Part shown: positions 43,595 to 56,219 of the stretch, in pieces
Layout: each line of letters opens with the position of its first letter
Numbering within the stretch: position 1 is the first letter of the stretch
Assembly: GCA_026075535.2 (NCBI GenBank)
Contig: AP026541.1
Location: 12,090,001 to 12,154,000 of the forward strand
Origin: Tricholoma matsutake
Lineage: Eukaryota; Basidiomycota; Agaricomycetes; Agaricales; Tricholomataceae
Direction of reading: 5' to 3'
Length of the DNA: 64,000 nucleotides
Position numbers and translations under genes: made by a program
The notes under the pieces: model-generated
Told to the model about the DNA's origin: nothing
What the model saw: the letters and a program-made list of their open reading frames with translations, nothing else
Database searches by the model: none

Positions 43595-44781
43595 ACTGGG
43601 CAGTATGGGGATATTGCGTTTGACCCAAGGGGTATGCGGGACGACTGGGAACTTGATAGGGGGGAAGAAATCGGGTCGAAACCTTCCTCATTTGTTTTCA
43701 GTCCATGCAAACCCTGCTTGCTGGTTTTGAATGAAGTCATGCATGAGGTCTCGTTCTTGAGGCCATAAGAAATCCCCTGGATGATTTCAATCAATGATGT
43801 TTTTGCATTCGAGGTTATATCAAGGAGTTGGTTTGAATATCAGAGGATGGGGATTTAGTGGAGGCATGTCTTGGAGGGGATCGCCCTTGATGCATTGAAT
43901 AATTCTAAAATGATTGGGTAGTCCAGCCACGATTGGATGGACCTTCTGTGCAACTGGTTTATACTTTTTCTTCATCGATAAATAACTAGACTGTGGATTG
44001 TTGGAAATAACTGAGGAAGGGGAAACTGACGATGAAGGTCGCATAGGTATAAACACCATCGAGGCATTTCGAGGAACGTGGAACTCATTGCATGCAGATA
44101 AATATAAGTCGGAAAGCGTCGCAGATAATTCTTCGGAGGAGTCGATTTCGGGGATATTTGCAGTGTGCTTAATAAATATAGAGGAGTTAGAAGAGTCGAA
44201 CGAGATAATGAAAGCGCACTGTTCTGAAATTTCATTCTCTAATGCTGAAAATCCTCTCGAACTACTTTTCGATGATGGTGCGATTGAGGTATTGAGGGAA
44301 TTGTAGCGGTCCAAGTTGAGTTAGGATCGCATATCGTGATGGTTTGTGCTTCGTTCCGATAGTTTCTAATAACGCTTTCCATTAAGACGTCGAAAGGTCG
44401 TCCGAGTAGAATATCGTATGCCGGGTCCCAAATAATATGTATCTGCATGTATAAGGTGATTCCACCGAGATCGCAGGGTACGTTGCGTGCTAAACCGAGT
44501 GTTTTGTCCACAGTCCCATTAGCAGACTGCATCGGAAGCCTAATCGAGGAGTTGTATGCTATACTGAGTTCATGGCAAACATCTTCAGCCATTGATATGA
44601 TCAAGGAACTGGGATCGATGACACTTTCTACCTGGTTGTTACCATGGACATCCATAATAGCTGATCTAATTGATGAAGTTTCTTTAGCGATGACAAAAGG
44701 CTGAGGGATTTCATCGGGTCGGAGACTGCTAATATAGGTCTCATATGGGTCAGGCACAATGATTGTGTCAGGACTAAACAT
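43595..44781 (-). pseudogene. pol: A3 protease and linker
   Basis: Protease 44,781-44,239 with active site VIDPSSLI (D-P-S-S; A1 and A2 have D-P-G-S) and ILLGRPFD. The linker 44,314-43,820 overlaps in another frame and contains NEFHVPRNASMVFIP and AVQKVHPIVAGLP-like sequence shared with A1/A2. Frames change at least twice, so no continuous Pol. Confidence 0.75.
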
Positions 44782-44811
44782 GTTTGTTGCATTGTTTCCG
44801 GATTGTGGGAC

Positions 44812-46794
44812 TCATTTTGGTGTGACCTGTTCTGTCCATTTTGTTCGAACCTCTGGTGAAAGTGAGAGTAGTTCTTCGGATGTCAGCATGACGATTGGCA
44901 TCTTCATCGAGCACGCAAATATATCGTGCACAATTTTCTCGTTCTGTACCAGTGCCTGTGTTGCATACGATGGTCCATCTTTTTCCTTACCCTTTGATGC
45001 GCCAGCAAAGTTCCTTTCATGTGGTGGCAAATAGGTGTTCTCCCTGACCGACGCGTATGGGTGTACTGAGGTTTGCATTGGGGGTATGGTGGTCAATGGC
45101 AAAGTGGTCGATGCGGGAGACGTTGATGTCGATGTTGGAGCGATAGTTGAAGTCAAAGGATTGACCGATGTTGATGAACATGTTGAGGGTGGTGGGACTG
45201 TAGCAGTAGACATTGACGATGCAGGGACGGGAGTTGTTGTGGATGGAACTGAATTTCGAACATCTTTGTTCGGACGTGAAAATGGTCAACCACTTCAAAG
45301 CACAAATATTGTGTGCTCGAGAGCCGCTATTCTATCTTCAGAGTCAGCTGTCAATGTCGAGTTATGATAAATGCCTTTCGTCTCCAATCCCGATATAGAA
45401 ACAGTGTCGGACTCTGTTATCGAAGTGATCGCAGCCAAGGTTGAACTAGTTGAAGTCGAAGGTGCCGGTGGAGCGATGCTGAATAAAAGTGTTGCTGCTG
45501 GGGTTGTGTCTGGGTTGCGTTTCCACCATTCATCAATGCGTTCCTTGATAAACCTTCCAGGGATACTTCGAGGGGTGAATTGTCTGTTAGGAAGTACAAT
45601 CTTTCCTTCCATGTTTCGCTTACACTTCCCTTCATTCAGGTACAACTGACAAACCATACAGTCAGGGATAAAATGTCCAGATAAACTGCAAAATATGCAA
45701 AGGAGTGCATCAATATGTGCCTGTCTGTCTGCCGAATTAGTGCGAGGACTTTTAGTACCTGCAATATGTGTAGCGATGGTGCTAGCAAATCGTTCAAACA
45801 TCGCGTTTAGATCTTCAGTTTTAATCGTAATAGTTCCAGGTGACAAGGTGCCTGTATTTCCAACATTCAATGTCGAGTGTGATGAAGAGGTCGATTGGTG
45901 GATTACTGAGTTCGATGTGTTAGAGCCTGCTAGTACGAATTTTGCCGTGTCGTGAATGTCATTGAGCAGATATGGATCATCGGGATAATGGTCGGGGAAT
46001 TTAAGTTTGAGTCATCAAGCAATTTGAGTCCATAAGCCAGGTTGGAATCCTCAAACATAAGCTCTGCTTTGCTCGGGTTCCGAGATCCTATTCTTTGCTC
46101 ACAAAAAGTGAGTAATGTTGTAGAATGCACAATAATACATTCCTAGATTGCTCGCGTCGAATATCCCAATGTGTAGCTGTTCTCCCACTAATTTGTCCAT
46201 GTCCGATATGCTCCACTTGCGATCATCTTCTGAGCCGGGATAGAGTTTGTGTACTGCTGTTCTAAATTCATTGAATGATGTGCTGGGTTGATACTCTGGA
46301 AGCGATTCCCAGAGTTCAGAAGAGTCGATGTTGAGGTAGCGACAAGCGTGTTTCTTCATGAGATTTGATTCAGTAATGCCGCAGGTCGGGAATGATAGTT
46401 CAAGCTCTTCAAAGTATCGTCGAAGCTCTCGAGGCTGAGTCGGGTCAAATTTTGGAGCGGTCAAGTGCCCACGAGCTGGCATCGTGGTTTGGGTAGTCAT
46501 GAATGCGATGACTCTAGGGGTAGGGGTTAAGACTTGTGTAATAGATGGTAGAGGTGTTGAAGTTGTTCGAAGGATAAATGAAGAGGTCGATGATGATGAT
46601 GAAGAAGTAGATGACGATGTGGAAGGTGATGATATAGGTGAAGGAAATAGTCTACAATGAGTAGATTCTGCTTTGGAAACTGGAATTAGAATATCTCCCG
46701 ATTGTTCGAGAGATTTGAAGGCGTGGTGAGTATAGATGCAAAGGGTTCTCGCTTGTGTTGGCCTAAGCCGAGGAAGTTGAGGTTGGTCCGACAA
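44812..46794 (-). pseudogene. gag: A3 gag
   Basis: Begins MSDQPQLPRLRP about 40 nt inside the 5' LTR. Segments: Ser-rich N-terminus with VLTPTPRVI, structural region LMKKHACRYLNIDSSELW, a frameshift near 46,125, then 45,870-45,295 with a cysteine-rich knuckle-like region (CIFCSLSGHFIPDC ... CKRN), IPGRFIKERIDEWW, and the C-terminal part 45,213-44,812. Disrupted by frame changes. Confidence 0.78.
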
Positions 46795-46832
46795 TGAAAT
46801 GATTCAGAAACCCTCGCGGTGGGCTCCAAAAA

Positions 46833-48047
46833 TGATGATACTCAACCCGGGAAAACCACCAGAACTGCCAATGAGGCAATCGATGATGTTTGCAATGAGT
46901 CAGAGGAAGGTTGCGAGATGTTCCAAATGTTCATGGTCAAACCTATGAGAAGATTACTAGTTAACACTAGTCATAAAGGTAGTGCTATCGGAGATGAAGG
47001 TATTTGACGTGGTCCAATGGGGTATCGATTGATATCGAAGGTGATTGATGAGATCAACAGCGAACGACAAGATCAATGGCGAACGAGTTTATCATCGATG
47101 GCCGATATGTGAATTCTGGGGACCTTTCAATAGGTCGATAGTATACGAAGGGTGCCATAAATGGCTATGAAGTGTTGGAAGGGTTACTAGAGCTAATGAC
47201 GAGGGGATCGAGGGAGGATTGAGGAATGCGACGATCACAGAGGTTTCTCGTCGATCGAGAAAACCTGTAGAGACTTAGATTGTTTTAGAAAGTTGACCGG
47301 ATGCTTAGAACTGTATACAAGACAATATGTGAAGATGATTTCTTGTCATTTCCAAGTAGATACTACAGAGTTTTATATGTTTTAAAGAAACTTCCTAAAA
47401 TGGAATGAGAAACATGTGTAGAACATGAGGCAAAAGATATGAGTTAAGGCACAAGGCCATAAAGGAGACTGGAGTCCAAACAAGAAAGATATATATATCA
47501 TATGATGAAAGAGTAATAAAGGGAAAGAACTAAAAGAGACTGTCCTTTGTGTATAAACTGCGCTAAGTCTCACAATAATGCGTCCAGCGGGTTCTGTGCA
47601 TGATAGGGACTTGGAACGAGGCTGACCTATGAGCAGCAGGTTTGAGCATGAGTTGGAATATGTCTTAGTGCATGGTCTTCCACCATTTAGATAACAAAGG
47701 CGGCGCCCGATGTTGCTTGTAGTTTCTCGATATTGATCGATGATGCTCAACGATGGTCGACAATGGTTGACGATGCTCGATCGCAATTGCGGCTTGTTCA
47801 AAGTTGGTCAGGGATGTTTGATGGTCATGTAGGGGAATCTTAGGGACTTTTGGGGCAGCCCTAAGGTTGTGCGGTGTGGGCTCTTGATATGATCAATGTT
47901 GCTGGTGATGTTTCGACGTGGTCAATATAATATCGTGATCAATAGACTGGGTCACGCTGCGTCTGGGACGTCATAGGAGTTAGCCAATGTGATTAGAATG
48001 ATGCTAAAGTGGTGAATCAGTCCTTGAGCTGAGGAGACGACCTATCA
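46833..48047 (-). repeat. A3 5' LTR
   Basis: 1,215 bp; in element orientation TGATAGGTCGTCTCC ... TTGAGTATCATCA. Similar to the LTRs at 7,735-14,973 and 18,257-19,403. Confidence 0.88.
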
Positions 48048-48051
48048 GTGT

Positions 48052-49426
48052 TTGAGTCTTTGGCAAGGGAACCAACAAAAATGAGGTGGACTGCTGCATT
48101 CAGGATGTAAAGGACATTACGTAAGGTGATTGATGCGCCCCGCACTACCCACAATTTGATGTCACTGACACCAATGGCAACGATGGAAGATTCCCCAATG
48201 CCTTTTACTGGACGAGGTTGAGTGGGATGGAGGGAGAGGAAGTCAGAATGATCTGGTGATATGTGAACTGTGGCACCTGTATCGACAATGAAGGGGAAAT
48301 CCATGAGGGATAATTGACTACGGTTCAACAGTGAACGTGCCCTCTGTGGCTGTGGTGTGATATTCACTCCAGTCGATGGAAGTGACTGGCTCCTCCTCAA
48401 CTACTAGCCAACCCTCATACTCGACTTCATCAATTGTGGCCGTGGGGAGGGGATCGGAAGCAAGGCCAGCGAATTCTGGGGGAGAGGGTGATGGCATTTG
48501 GGTGGAGTCGATCATTACAGTGAAGGATTGTCCATTGACATCCTTCATGGTCACCGGGACCTTAGAGGAATCTGTACCCTGCCTTTTCTTCTCAAGCATG
48601 AGTTTATGGGCAGCTTTGGACTCATCGATTGTCTTTCCCGCCATCCCCCCACCCAGCTTGATACAAAATTTGGTGGTGTGGCCAGATTTCTTACAGATGG
48701 GGTTTCTGCAAATGGGAGTGTTAGGCGATTTTGCTGGCTTTGTATGGGCCGTAAGGGCGATGGTTGATCGGGGTTCGCCATGCTGATCGTTCTCAATTAG
48801 GGTTTGTTCATTTTCCAAGAAACGATGAATATCTTTGGAGGTATATGGTGTAGACTCAGTTGAGGTAGCAATGTTGCGGGAGATAATGGAACGTGCATGG
48901 GAAAATGTTCGCTGAGTGAATTAAGAAGTGCGATGCAGCATAGAAGATCAGCCTTTATGTCCCCCATGGTGAATGCTCACTTGATCAGGGTACAAATCTT
49001 CTCAGCCATCTCTGGGAGTGGAATTTCCTTTGAGCACTGTATGGAAAGAGCTTGTTGCAACAGTTGAACCTGGCAGACTGGACCTTCTTTTTGGTGATGG
49101 TCCCATAGAGTCATCCAGTTGACATCGGGGCCCTTTGTCATGTCCATGAAATGGCATTCAGAAGGGGATACACTGGATGCAAGGAATGCATATGCTAGAT
49201 GCGAGTTGGCCTTCCAGTTGGAATGGGCATGAGGTTCAGTGATAGGTAGTGCACTAACATCCCCGGTGATGTACTCATATAGGCCATTGAGGGAGAGAGC
49301 AATGGTGACATCTTCACACCATTCTTTGTAGTTGGATTTGAGTTTGTCAAGCTTCTCCCCAGAGTATTGTATTGAGATTTTGATAGCGGAAATGGAAACC
49401 GTGGTGGGTTCAGAGTCAGCAGCCAT
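48052..49426 (-). pseudogene. gag: Cop1 gag and protease
   Basis: UBN2-type Gag starts MAADSEPTTVSISAIK at 49,426 and contains YKEWCEDVTIALSLNGLYEYI; it is closed by a stop at about 48,977 and continues in another frame with a knuckle-like CKKSGHTTKFC (about 48,650). The protease follows with active site FIVDTGATVHISPD (about 48,260-48,300). The region is cut by A3 at 48,048, and continues at 38,314. Confidence 0.85.
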
Positions 49427-49638
49427 GGTAAAATAAGGCTTGGATATAGTGGAAAGATGGTGTAGAGGGATGTGTTATGCAACAAAGGAGATCTACATGA
49501 CGGAATACAGGGACACTGGGTCCATGATCCGGGGCAAGAGGGGTGGCCGATCCGATCAATCAAAAATGACGTCAGGGAAAATGTTGAGTGGCTAGGAAGT
49601 CTCTACCGTCGATTCAACGACGCAAATGGCCCATAACC

Positions 49639-49977
49639 TGTAAAGAATTGATTCCTAGAATAGATGAGAATACACTCAGTCTTTGTATAAGCCACTGTAT
49701 TCGATGCGTACTGTACCTAGAATAGATGAGAATACACTATAGGTACAGTAAGCAAACTATGTGGAAAGTACGAGAGTTGATGCTCACCTCAGTCTTTGTA
49801 TAAGTGACTGAGGTGGCCAAGCAACTATCTACTGTATATATATCCATCCTGTCAGATAAAGAAACAAAGGTATAAATGGTATGAGACATTTGTTTAGGCG
49901 TGTCAAAGGGGTGTGCTAAGAATAGCACATGCATCACACACATCGGTCATCGCCTGATCACGGTGTGATTCTCAACA
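49639..49977 (-). repeat. Cop1 5' LTR
   Basis: 339 bp, same length as and very similar to 34,852-35,190, followed by GAAGC. Confidence 0.92.
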
Positions 49978-50667
49978 GAAGCCCAGTGCGTATCTGGCCA
50001 TTGCAAAATATTCCTATGCTAACTAATATCAGACTGGCCCTTTGGACCTTTATATGTCAGCAGTGTTTGGTGTTGTCCAAGGCCGATAAGCTGAAGATTG
50101 CAACAAAATGGCAAAACCTTGATACCAGAGTGGATTCCTTCATTGCTAAATCAGAACAATTTGTGAACAATGACACATTGGATGCACTGCAAAAGCTTAA
50201 TAACTTGCCACCAAGACCAGTACTCCCATCACATGCTCCCGATTACCAGACTAACTCGGATGATGATGATCAAAGCAACCCATTCATTACAAGGCCAGTA
50301 GCAGCAGTCCATACCACCGAAACATGCCACATTTGGCTTTCCACAAATTACTCAGCTTGGTTTGGATTCCCTTGCCAAGAAAGAGTTGAAATTAAGGGAA
50401 GGACAAGCAAATGATGAGCTCCAGGATGTTAGAATGGCCCTTGGTGAGAAATCTTTCTTATTCAGAAAGAATTTATGTCTTGCCACATCCAAGAACGGCT
50501 TGGTCAAAGGTGCATGCTATTAGCCGCCAGGTTCAAGCACATCATCAGGTATACAATGCTGTGAGGGCTGCAATGGTATCATTGGGATGTTCAGCTGAGA
50601 TGCAGTCCAAGTATCAGGTATTGCGCTGGGATGAACTCAAGATTTCAACTGCTGCAGTAATAGGTCC
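49978..50667 (+). pseudogene. KDZ transposase, C-terminal region part 1
   Basis: Continues the KDZ transposase beyond Cop1: KADKLKIATKWQNLDTRVDSF, PSHAPDYQTN, then with a frame change LREGQANDELQDVRMALG, KSFLFRKNLC and the helical ASRQVQAHHQVYNAVRAAM-type segment, and WDELKIS. This region is typical of the long helical C-terminus of KDZ proteins. It is interrupted at GPQR (about 50,667) by an LTR. Confidence 0.78.
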
Positions 50668-51653
50668 CCAGCGCAGTTTGAGCACCAATATATTGGTTTT
50701 CGCACTTTCAATTGACTTCAAGCACTGTGGACAGCTCATAATATACACTTGGAACATCGTCGATGAGTTCTGAACCAGTTTCAAGCAATATCGCACCGAT
50801 TTCGGGCCATGAACAAAGTCTGAAGAAACTTCGAAAATCTTCAAAAAACCTCAAACCTCAAAAAACATCTTCGGACACAGTATTTCCTATTTGAACAATC
50901 TTCGGATGCATGCTGGACACATGGGACACTATCTCGAGTATATTGAACACATTTTGACCACATGTGCATGCATACAATCTGCTTGAAGCAGTTTCCGATG
51001 TTTTATGCAATTTATAACAAGGACAGTCCGCTTTTAGCTATTATTTCTTATTATTTCTTCATCATGTGTTATATTCACCCTTTCTAGTCTCGCTTTACTG
51101 TTCTGATATACTTCCATTGTCTTTTGCCTCGAGTTTTCCACATGTTTGCCTCATGTTCTCTAGCCTTTTTAGGTAGTTTCTTTACTTTATATAAAAAGAT
51201 GTACTAGATACAAAGAAAAACAAGAAGGTCATTGTCTTCCTCCCAGATCACAGTGATTTGAGAGTTCAGTTTAGTCTTATTCAGTCCGAACTCTTGTGTT
51301 TTACACTAAACTTCTTCAAAAATCTTCGAAAATCCTCGCATTATGCTATTTTCACTCTCATTTCCCTCGATTCACCTTTGCTTCACTTCTACTACTCATC
51401 TAGTCCCCTGATCTTGCATCCGAACATATTTGTGCACTTTGAATTCATTGATCTAGCCATGAAATTCTCCAAAATTCCATAAAACACATTCTTTTAGCTT
51501 TGAATTGCTCTGACAAGCAGTCCTTTTATGAATATTTGATGGTCAGTCTGACAGGTGACATCTAGAGGGCCTTGCATCCTTCCTCTAACTTGTGTTATAC
51601 CATCTGAAGCCATTTAGTAGGTTTTGTTTGGGTTTCTGGGTTGAGTATCATCA
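50668..51653 (+). repeat. Diverged family A-like LTR in the KDZ gene
   Basis: About 990 bp. Its end GGGTTGAGTATCATCA (51,638-51,653) and the internal stretch ACAAGGACAGTCC ... TTTAGGTAGTTTCTTTA align with the family A LTR. KDZ coding is interrupted between GPQR and GEG. The 5' edge and target duplication are not certain. Confidence 0.65.
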
Positions 51654-52090
51654 GCGGTGAGGGGTGGTACCGGCAATGCTGAGGGTGGAAGCCAGAGACA
51701 GGATGAACCATTGGCATGGTTTTGGACCATTAATGTCCAAGCTGATGTCGAGGCAAGCAAAATGATGAAAGAATGTAAGTACACCTCAATTCACTTTAAT
51801 GAGCAACTTCACTATTATTTAGTCTACAGGGTGCACTGGTTATGGGTGAATGCCAAGCATGATAGCTGGTTGGAGGAGTTATCAATTACTAGTCATGAAA
51901 TGGCTTGGATCCCACATTATTTTCTTCACAGAATGGAGGTCTGGGTTAACTGCTTGGAGACTCAGATATCGCTTGGAGCTGTGGCATATACCAAATGTCA
52001 TGTGGTGAACTGGAGAAGGATGGCCACTTCCTCTGTGCATATTTTCAAAGCCATACATCCATGGGTAGGAAATGTCTGGGGTTTTGAGTA
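51654..52090 (+). pseudogene. KDZ transposase, C-terminal end
   Basis: Encodes the terminal KDZ segment: DEPLAWFWTINVQADVEA, VHWLWVNAKHDSWLEELSI, EMAWIPHYFLHRMEVW and AYTKCHVVNWRRMATSS, ending with TAG at about 52,090. An intron-like gap near 51,775-51,830 separates the first two. Together with 32,391-34,851 and 49,978-50,667 it makes one transposase broken by three insertions and an internal deletion. Confidence 0.78.
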
Positions 52091-52317
52091 GCCAGGTAAT
52101 CGGGCGATATTAGCTTGCAACCACCAATGTTACGTATGCAACAACACAGGTGGTGTTTGCGATATTTGATCATACTTGCTGTCATGTACCATGCCACCGC
52201 CGTTGTAATTCCGGCCCCACTGACAACACATCCATCTATTGCCAAATGGCTCCAATGGCTTGGATGGCTCAATTCGAGCCATGACTGAAGACAACAAATG
52301 ATGGTTTACTAATGTTA

Positions 52318-52803
52318 GTAAGGCAAGGCAGGGTTAGGGGTATACCCTTGTGTTTTTGGGCTAAGGGAGGGGTAAGGGTAGGGGTTTGGAAGTTCATACC
52401 CTTGCATACCCCTGTACCCTTAGTAAGGGTACAGGGGTATGCCAGGGGTATGCTTATGTAAGAATATCATTTGATTTTTTCAGCTACAAAGACTCATATT
52501 CAAGATTTTCATCAATTAAATTCAGGTTTTGGGATTGTCCAACACGATAAGGGCTTTCATATGTCAATAAGAGGTCTTAATATGTGATATTAATAGTGAA
52601 TACAATAGTTATCAACACTTTTCAAATGAATTTTGCTCTAAATATGTTGATTTTGTGCCAAACCCTTATACCCTTGACAAACTTTCCCATACCCTTGGCA
52701 ACCCTTATACGTTTCCATACCCTTACCCCTAAGGGTAGGGTGTTCAGGGGTAGGGGTAAGGGTATGAGATTTGACACCCAGGGGTAACCCCTGCCTTGCC
52801 CTA
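52318..52803. mobile_element. 486 bp TIR element with hAT-like features
   Basis: The ends TAAGGCAAGGCAGGG and CCCTGCCTTGCCCTA form terminal inverted repeats, flanked by AATGTTA on both sides (52,311-52,317 and 52,804-52,810). The interior is filled with GGGGTA/TACCCT motifs in both directions. A 7-8 bp duplication suggests a hAT-type MITE. No coding capacity. Confidence 0.72.
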
Positions 52804-53062
52804 AATGTTACCTTTTTTTATAAAATTCTAAATAATTGGTGGACCAACCAGCTAATAATACTCCACTACTAACTGTTCTGCTCAGGTATATTAAGGTGTG
52901 CTGAGAGGATTAAAGGTGTACCAATTGAAGTTTGGGGTATATTAGGGTATATTGGGGCTGAAATATGACCTGTAAATAGTCTTCAGGGACAGTCTGATGC
53001 AATATCAAGGTACCTAATGTATTTGCCAGCACAACCTGTGTACTGCATCCACATTGACTATC

Positions 53063-55526
53063 ATGTCTGCTGAGGATGCTGATCAAAGTGGGGAAGACTT
53101 TGGCAGCTGTGCTTCAAGTTCTAGCTCAGATGATGGAAATCACATGGATGACCATGTGGAATTTCAACCAGTTGCCCACAAGTGGTCACCAGAGGCACTG
53201 AATGTGCTACAGCGACAAGTGGACAACTGGAAGGCATCGAAAAACTGTAAAGCGCAACAACTAACCTTACAAGGTGCCATGATGGACTTATTTAACCTAC
53301 CTGTTAAACCTCCAATGGATGGCCTGCAGGAAGTAAGCAATAAACCCTTAATGTATATTCTGCTCTTTGACAAACATGATTATCAGCATATTAGAGCTTG
53401 GTACAGACAAAATGCTTGCAAACCACCAAAGGCAGTGGTAGGCAAGGTCCCTCCATGGCACAAAGTCATTATCCACCTGTATGGGTCAGAAATAGAGGTG
53501 GCGATTGGATGGGAGGCACCAGATCTGGAGAAAGGCCAACTGGACTGGATGGCTGAATATTTGTGGCAATATGCAAAAGTCAACAAAAGAATATCCAATG
53601 ATGCAAAGGAAAATGCAAAGATTGAGACACTTCAGCATCAATGGATGAATACTGGTCCACCATCGGCTATTCAGCAAAAGTACATGTATCACCCGTAATT
53701 CAGTAACCTGGCTGAATTGATCTTAGGGATGCCAAGAAAATGCTCACAAAATGTATGAATGAATTTCAAAATTCAATGTACCTTGAACTTGGGGTTTGAA
53801 TGGTTGTGTTGAGTGGATGGGTAAATCCAGCCAGAAAGAGGAAGGGGAGCGTGTATGTACATTTACCTGGCATTTAACGGCAACTAATGAAGAATTTGTA
53901 GGTTTGAAACAAATAGCTTTCTAGGCAGCAATAAGCTGAATTTCATAGCCAACAAACCTGGGTGGCATGGAAAGCGTATTGCAGACATGTTCAAGCCATA
54001 CATCAAGGAATATCTCGCCACTGATGAAGAGGAGAAATTGCTGATATGACCTGCTGGCAGGGAAAAGCCTAAACAAATCCTGGAGACTGGAGTGAAGGGA
54101 CAGCCACTGCTACCGGTGAACTGTCTTATCTGCCATGGCAACAATGCCCAGTTTTTGAATTACCAAAAACAAGTTTTCTGGGCATACATTGAAAGGATGT
54201 ACAGTGAGTGAACAATGTTTGATTAATGAAGATACTGATCTCTGGCAAGATTTAGCTGCAAGGAGGACCTCTGGTCATGTGCTGTGGCTTGATATTTACA
54301 CATGGCAACCCAAATTTATCAACCAGGTGGATTATATGCCTCTGCAGAAAGGAAGAATCAGCTGTGCATCTTCGTCAGCACTGGGGAAATCACGAGCATT
54401 GACTGTGGTGCTGGGAGAATCAGATGAATCACTGGATGGGGAGTTTGTATTATTGTGGGAACCATCTAAAATGCATAAACATGAAATCAAGGAATGTTTT
54501 ACCCTTTGGATGGGAAGGCAGGAGGAAGGAAAGATTGGTTTCAAATTCACAAATGTCCTTAATTCATGGGAGGGAACACTTCAGCCGGCGGTTCAATTAC
54601 AAGAACTTACAGACTTGGATGACATGGATCCTGAAGGAATGACAGCACCACCACGCAATCTGCTGAAGCCCAAACAAACAAAATACAAAACAAAAGGCAA
54701 ATGGTGTAAGGCCACCACACAGCAACCCAAAAGTGAGAGTGCACTGGTACCAAAACAAAAAAAGAAAAAGCAGCCCCATACTACTCCACTGGCTATTACA
54801 CCTATCAACCAACAAGCCACTGGGTTAGCTCCACTGATACCCAAAGATTTGATGCCACTGGAATGAGACCTCTTCATTGATCCCATGCTCCAGAAGGCAC
54901 TAATTCCACCTGGCCAATACGTAACAGCAGAGGATCACAATATTCCGGAAATGATGGGTTTGACCAGCAGTCCTACAGCAGTCGACATGACTGAGCCTAC
55001 ATATGCTAGCTATCTGGCAGATCTGGAGCATGGGGGTCATTTAATGAACGGTCCAGTTCCTGCATGGATGCAAAATGGTATTATCCATAATTCCACTGCA
55101 CCTGCCCTCCGACCAGCAATTCAGCAAGGTCACAATTCTCAACAGAACATAACACTAGCTTCATTACCAATGGATACCATCCCTGAGGCAACATCAGTTG
55201 CTTCAACCAATAGTGCAATCCCTGACTACAGAAAGTGTTGGATGAAAACATGATCAAGATCCCATGCTCGCAACAGCAATGAAGTCACTACAACACAGGA
55301 TGCTGGAACAAGTACACCGGCAGAAGGTAGCAAGAAAAGGCTTAAAAGAGCATGGTCAAATGACCACAATAGCTGCAGCCAGCGGCCTAAAAAATCAAAG
55401 CCCAGCAACACTGATGTCCAAGCCATGAATGTGACAGTGGATCCCAGTCTCCATCCAAAGCCAAGACCAAAAGCTCATGGAGATGTATCCACTGAACCCC
55501 AGGATACTTTTGACTTAAGACACTGA
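53063..55526 (+). pseudogene. Unrecognised KDZ-associated accessory gene
   Basis: I do not recognise the product. Exon 1 starts at ATG 53,063 (MSAEDADQSGEDFGSC), is acidic and Ser rich, and includes FDKHDYQHIRAWYRQNACK and VAIGWEAPDL. A second part near 53,900-54,190 (KPGWHGKRIADMFKPYIKEY, CLICHGNNAQF) follows after a probable intron. Exon 3 (54,230-55,526) has HVLWLDIYTWQPKF, GEFVLLWEP, and a Lys-rich, NLS-like tail (PKQKKKKQP; later SKKRLKRAW). In-frame TGA at 54,047, 54,864 and 55,251 are the main breaks, as in the retroelements. It follows the transposase in the same orientation and lies inside the right inverted arm, so it probably travelled with KDZ1. Confidence 0.55.
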
Positions 55527-55894
55527 CATGCAGAATAAACCACACCTTTGCATATCACTGGGGTCAGCGGATGGTTTTTTTTCGGTGCTGCCATGCATCA
55601 ATATATTCAATATATCCCTTATATACTTCATCTACAATGAAATAACCATGCATATATTGAGTACTTTACACTCCCCCACCTATTCCGGTTGGATTCCGGT
55701 TTGTCCGGCCAGAATTTCCAGAATTTCTGGAATCTGGTGGAATTTTTTTTGTATGTAGTTTTCCCTATGCAGCACAATTCCAGTTGGAATAAGGATCCAA
55801 TTTACAGCCAGAATCCCCGGAATCTGACCGGACTCATCACAACCGGAATAACCGGAATGCACGTGCTTTCCCAAATAAAAGTTCAACACACATC

Positions 55895-55962
55895 AATAAT
55901 TGAACTCTTGACCTTGGGTCTGCATACATAACAGCATGCTTAACCACTGAGCTATCAAGCAA
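55895..55962 (-). other. tRNA-like sequence, left side of element M copy c
   Basis: Minus strand: A-box TAGCTCAGTGG (55,944-55,954) and B-box-like GAGTTCAA (55,900-55,907), spacing about 37-45 nt. Looks tRNA-derived; not a functional tRNA by eye. Confidence 0.5.
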
Positions 55963-56219
55963 TTATTCTTTGGTATACATTTAATACTTTTATTACCCAA
56001 CCAAGGTATGTAGTTAATCACAGCCATTAACGGAATAATTGATAAGTATGCATACGCATGACATGTGACACGTGACTGCCAGATCACAACCACTACCACC
56101 ACTGTCACCAACGCCACCTCCTCCTCCTCTCCACTCTACCACCACCACTGTGTGCGCACCCACCACCACCATTCCCATGCCCAATGCCACCATCACCACC
56201 ACCTTCAAACGAGCCGACT

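Larger units (their letters stand above)
38319..48047 (-). mobile_element. A3: full-length family A Gypsy element, nested in Cop1
   Basis: A 9,729 bp minus-strand element with target duplication GTGT (38,315-38,318 / 48,048-48,051). From the right: 1,215 bp 5' LTR, gag, protease, RT, RNase H, integrase, then a plus-strand extra gene and a shortened 523 bp 3' LTR. The first internal bases include TGGAGCCCACCGC, the form of a tRNA 3'-end primer site (tRNA not assigned). Polyprotein frames are broken many times. There is no chromodomain. Confidence 0.9.
34852..49977 (-). mobile_element. Cop1: Copia element inserted in KDZ, itself split by A3
   Basis: Minus-strand Copia with 339 bp LTRs (34,852-35,190 and 49,639-49,977) and perfect 5 bp duplication GAAGC (34,847-34,851 and 49,978-49,982). 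Removing A3 (38,319-48,047) and one GTGT leaves about 5.4 kb, a normal Copia length. Order from the right is gag, protease, integrase, RT, RNase H. The primer site after the 5' LTR, GGTTATGGGCC, resembles Drosophila copia, which is primed by an internal initiator-tRNA fragment. Confidence 0.92.

Noticed and set aside
52318..52803. Interstitial telomere or subtelomere
   Set aside because: The G-rich motifs are GGGGTA in both directions within a bounded element with a target duplication.
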